From Saturnia japonica (taxonomy: Eukaryota > Arthropoda > Insecta > Lepidoptera > Saturniidae): 64,000 nt of DNA. The position numbers and the translations under genes were made by a program. The stretch spans positions 5,292,501 to 5,356,500 of the forward strand of contig CM065321.1 in the NCBI GenBank assembly GCA_033032175.1. The letters are read 5' to 3'. The notes below the pieces were generated by a model. The model was not told the origin of the DNA, did no database searches, and saw only the letters and a program-made list of their open reading frames with translations. Shown here piece after piece: positions 63,620 to 64,000 of the stretch (positions are counted from its first letter, which is position 1; each line of letters opens with the position of its first letter).

Positions 63620-64000
63620 TTGCACACTAACTTAAGTCAATTAGGCAAACACAAAATAGGAATTAAAAGCTGTCGGCGTTTGCAAGCATAGGAAACCATT
63701 ACAATAAACTTTATTATGCATTGAATAGAAAATTTATTGGTTACAAAAAACTATTTATAATAGTTCAATTCATATCAAAGCACATTCATTTTTATTTCTC
63801 ATCTTAAATTTTGTTTGATGGTTAAACACATTTTCAGTACCTATTCCAATACACTATTATGAGATACGTTGACATGAAAGAGTGTAGGTTTGGTCTCTCG
63901 AGGCCATCACTAATTTGCCCCGGTCGAACCGTGGCCGGTCGTAAATAAAGCCCGAATCGCCATAGTGACCACAAAACCGATAGTTTAAGAATATTCACGA
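63620..64000. other. Unassigned DNA at window end
   Basis: AT-rich, then a less AT-rich tract from 63890 (ctctcgaggccatcactaat, cggtcgaaccgtggccggtc) that runs off the end; its nature cannot be judged. Confidence 0.35.

Noticed and set aside
1..64000. CRISPR array, bacterial operon, toxin or viral gene cassette
   Set aside because: No regularly spaced short repeats, no ribosome-binding-site-led gene strings; repeat types are those of an insect nuclear genome.

Overview
The window looks like noncoding DNA from a moth or butterfly (Lepidoptera). It is AT-rich. It is packed with repeats whose ends and tails resemble those common in lepidopteran genomes: tRNA-derived SINEs, RTE-type tails opening with a tagctgtgccc-like motif, a TA-flanked mariner and a jockey-clade LINE. 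Species cannot be told. I see no convincing host-gene exon on either strand, no rRNA, no functional tRNA, no CRISPR array and no bacterial operon. The window is best read as a gene desert or a very large intron. Names such as SINE-A or rep-C are informal labels used only here.

Layout. 1-13.5 kb: sparse repeats: SINE-A fragment (1.7 kb), a tandem-duplicated LINE 3-prime tail (4.2 kb), two module-B blocks (9.1-9.9 kb), a 5-prime-truncated minus-strand copy of the jockey LINE (9.9-10.6 kb), a small inverted-repeat MITE (11.2 kb) and a MITE-D (12.2 kb). 13.5-15.04 kb: a TA-flanked element with about 330-bp near-identical inverted arms around a 135-residue Cys-containing ORF. It is the most unfamiliar object here. 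15-29.9 kb: AT-rich DNA with several SINE-A copies, rep-C, module-B, LINE tails and one degenerate RT C-terminus (18.4 kb).

29,916-34,725: a jockey-clade LINE insertion and the only substantial intact coding locus. It is bounded by a 12-bp target-site duplication, ends in 21 A, and carries ORF1 (gag-like, zinc knuckles) and ORF2 (endonuclease plus reverse transcriptase) overlapping by 14 nt. ORF1 stays open upstream of its first ATG up to the insertion boundary, so the copy is probably slightly 5-prime truncated.

35-45 kb: rep-C, SINE-A, module-B, an RT C-terminal relic (38.9 kb), and a composite RTE-like tail (43.7-44.8 kb) with internal tandem arrays and an inserted solo LTR. 45.6-46.7 kb: a whole mariner with recognisable terminal repeats but a dead transposase (two of three catalytic Asp lost). 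47.4-48.4 kb: a 5-prime-truncated RTE-like RT ORF of 300 residues, still open. 49-64 kb: MITE-D candidates, four copies of rep-I (one split by a second solo LTR of the same family as at 44.2 kb), another RT C-terminal relic (53.2 kb), and more SINEs.

How the parts relate: these are independent insertions, often nested, not a pathway. SINE-A presumably depends on a LINE for mobilisation, but which one cannot be seen. Several GC-richer single-copy blocks (1.2, 3.3, 5.8, 21.0, 28.8, 38.4, 43.1, 49.4, 50.6 and 56.8 kb) stand out from the AT-rich background and are the best candidates for host regulatory DNA or small exons.
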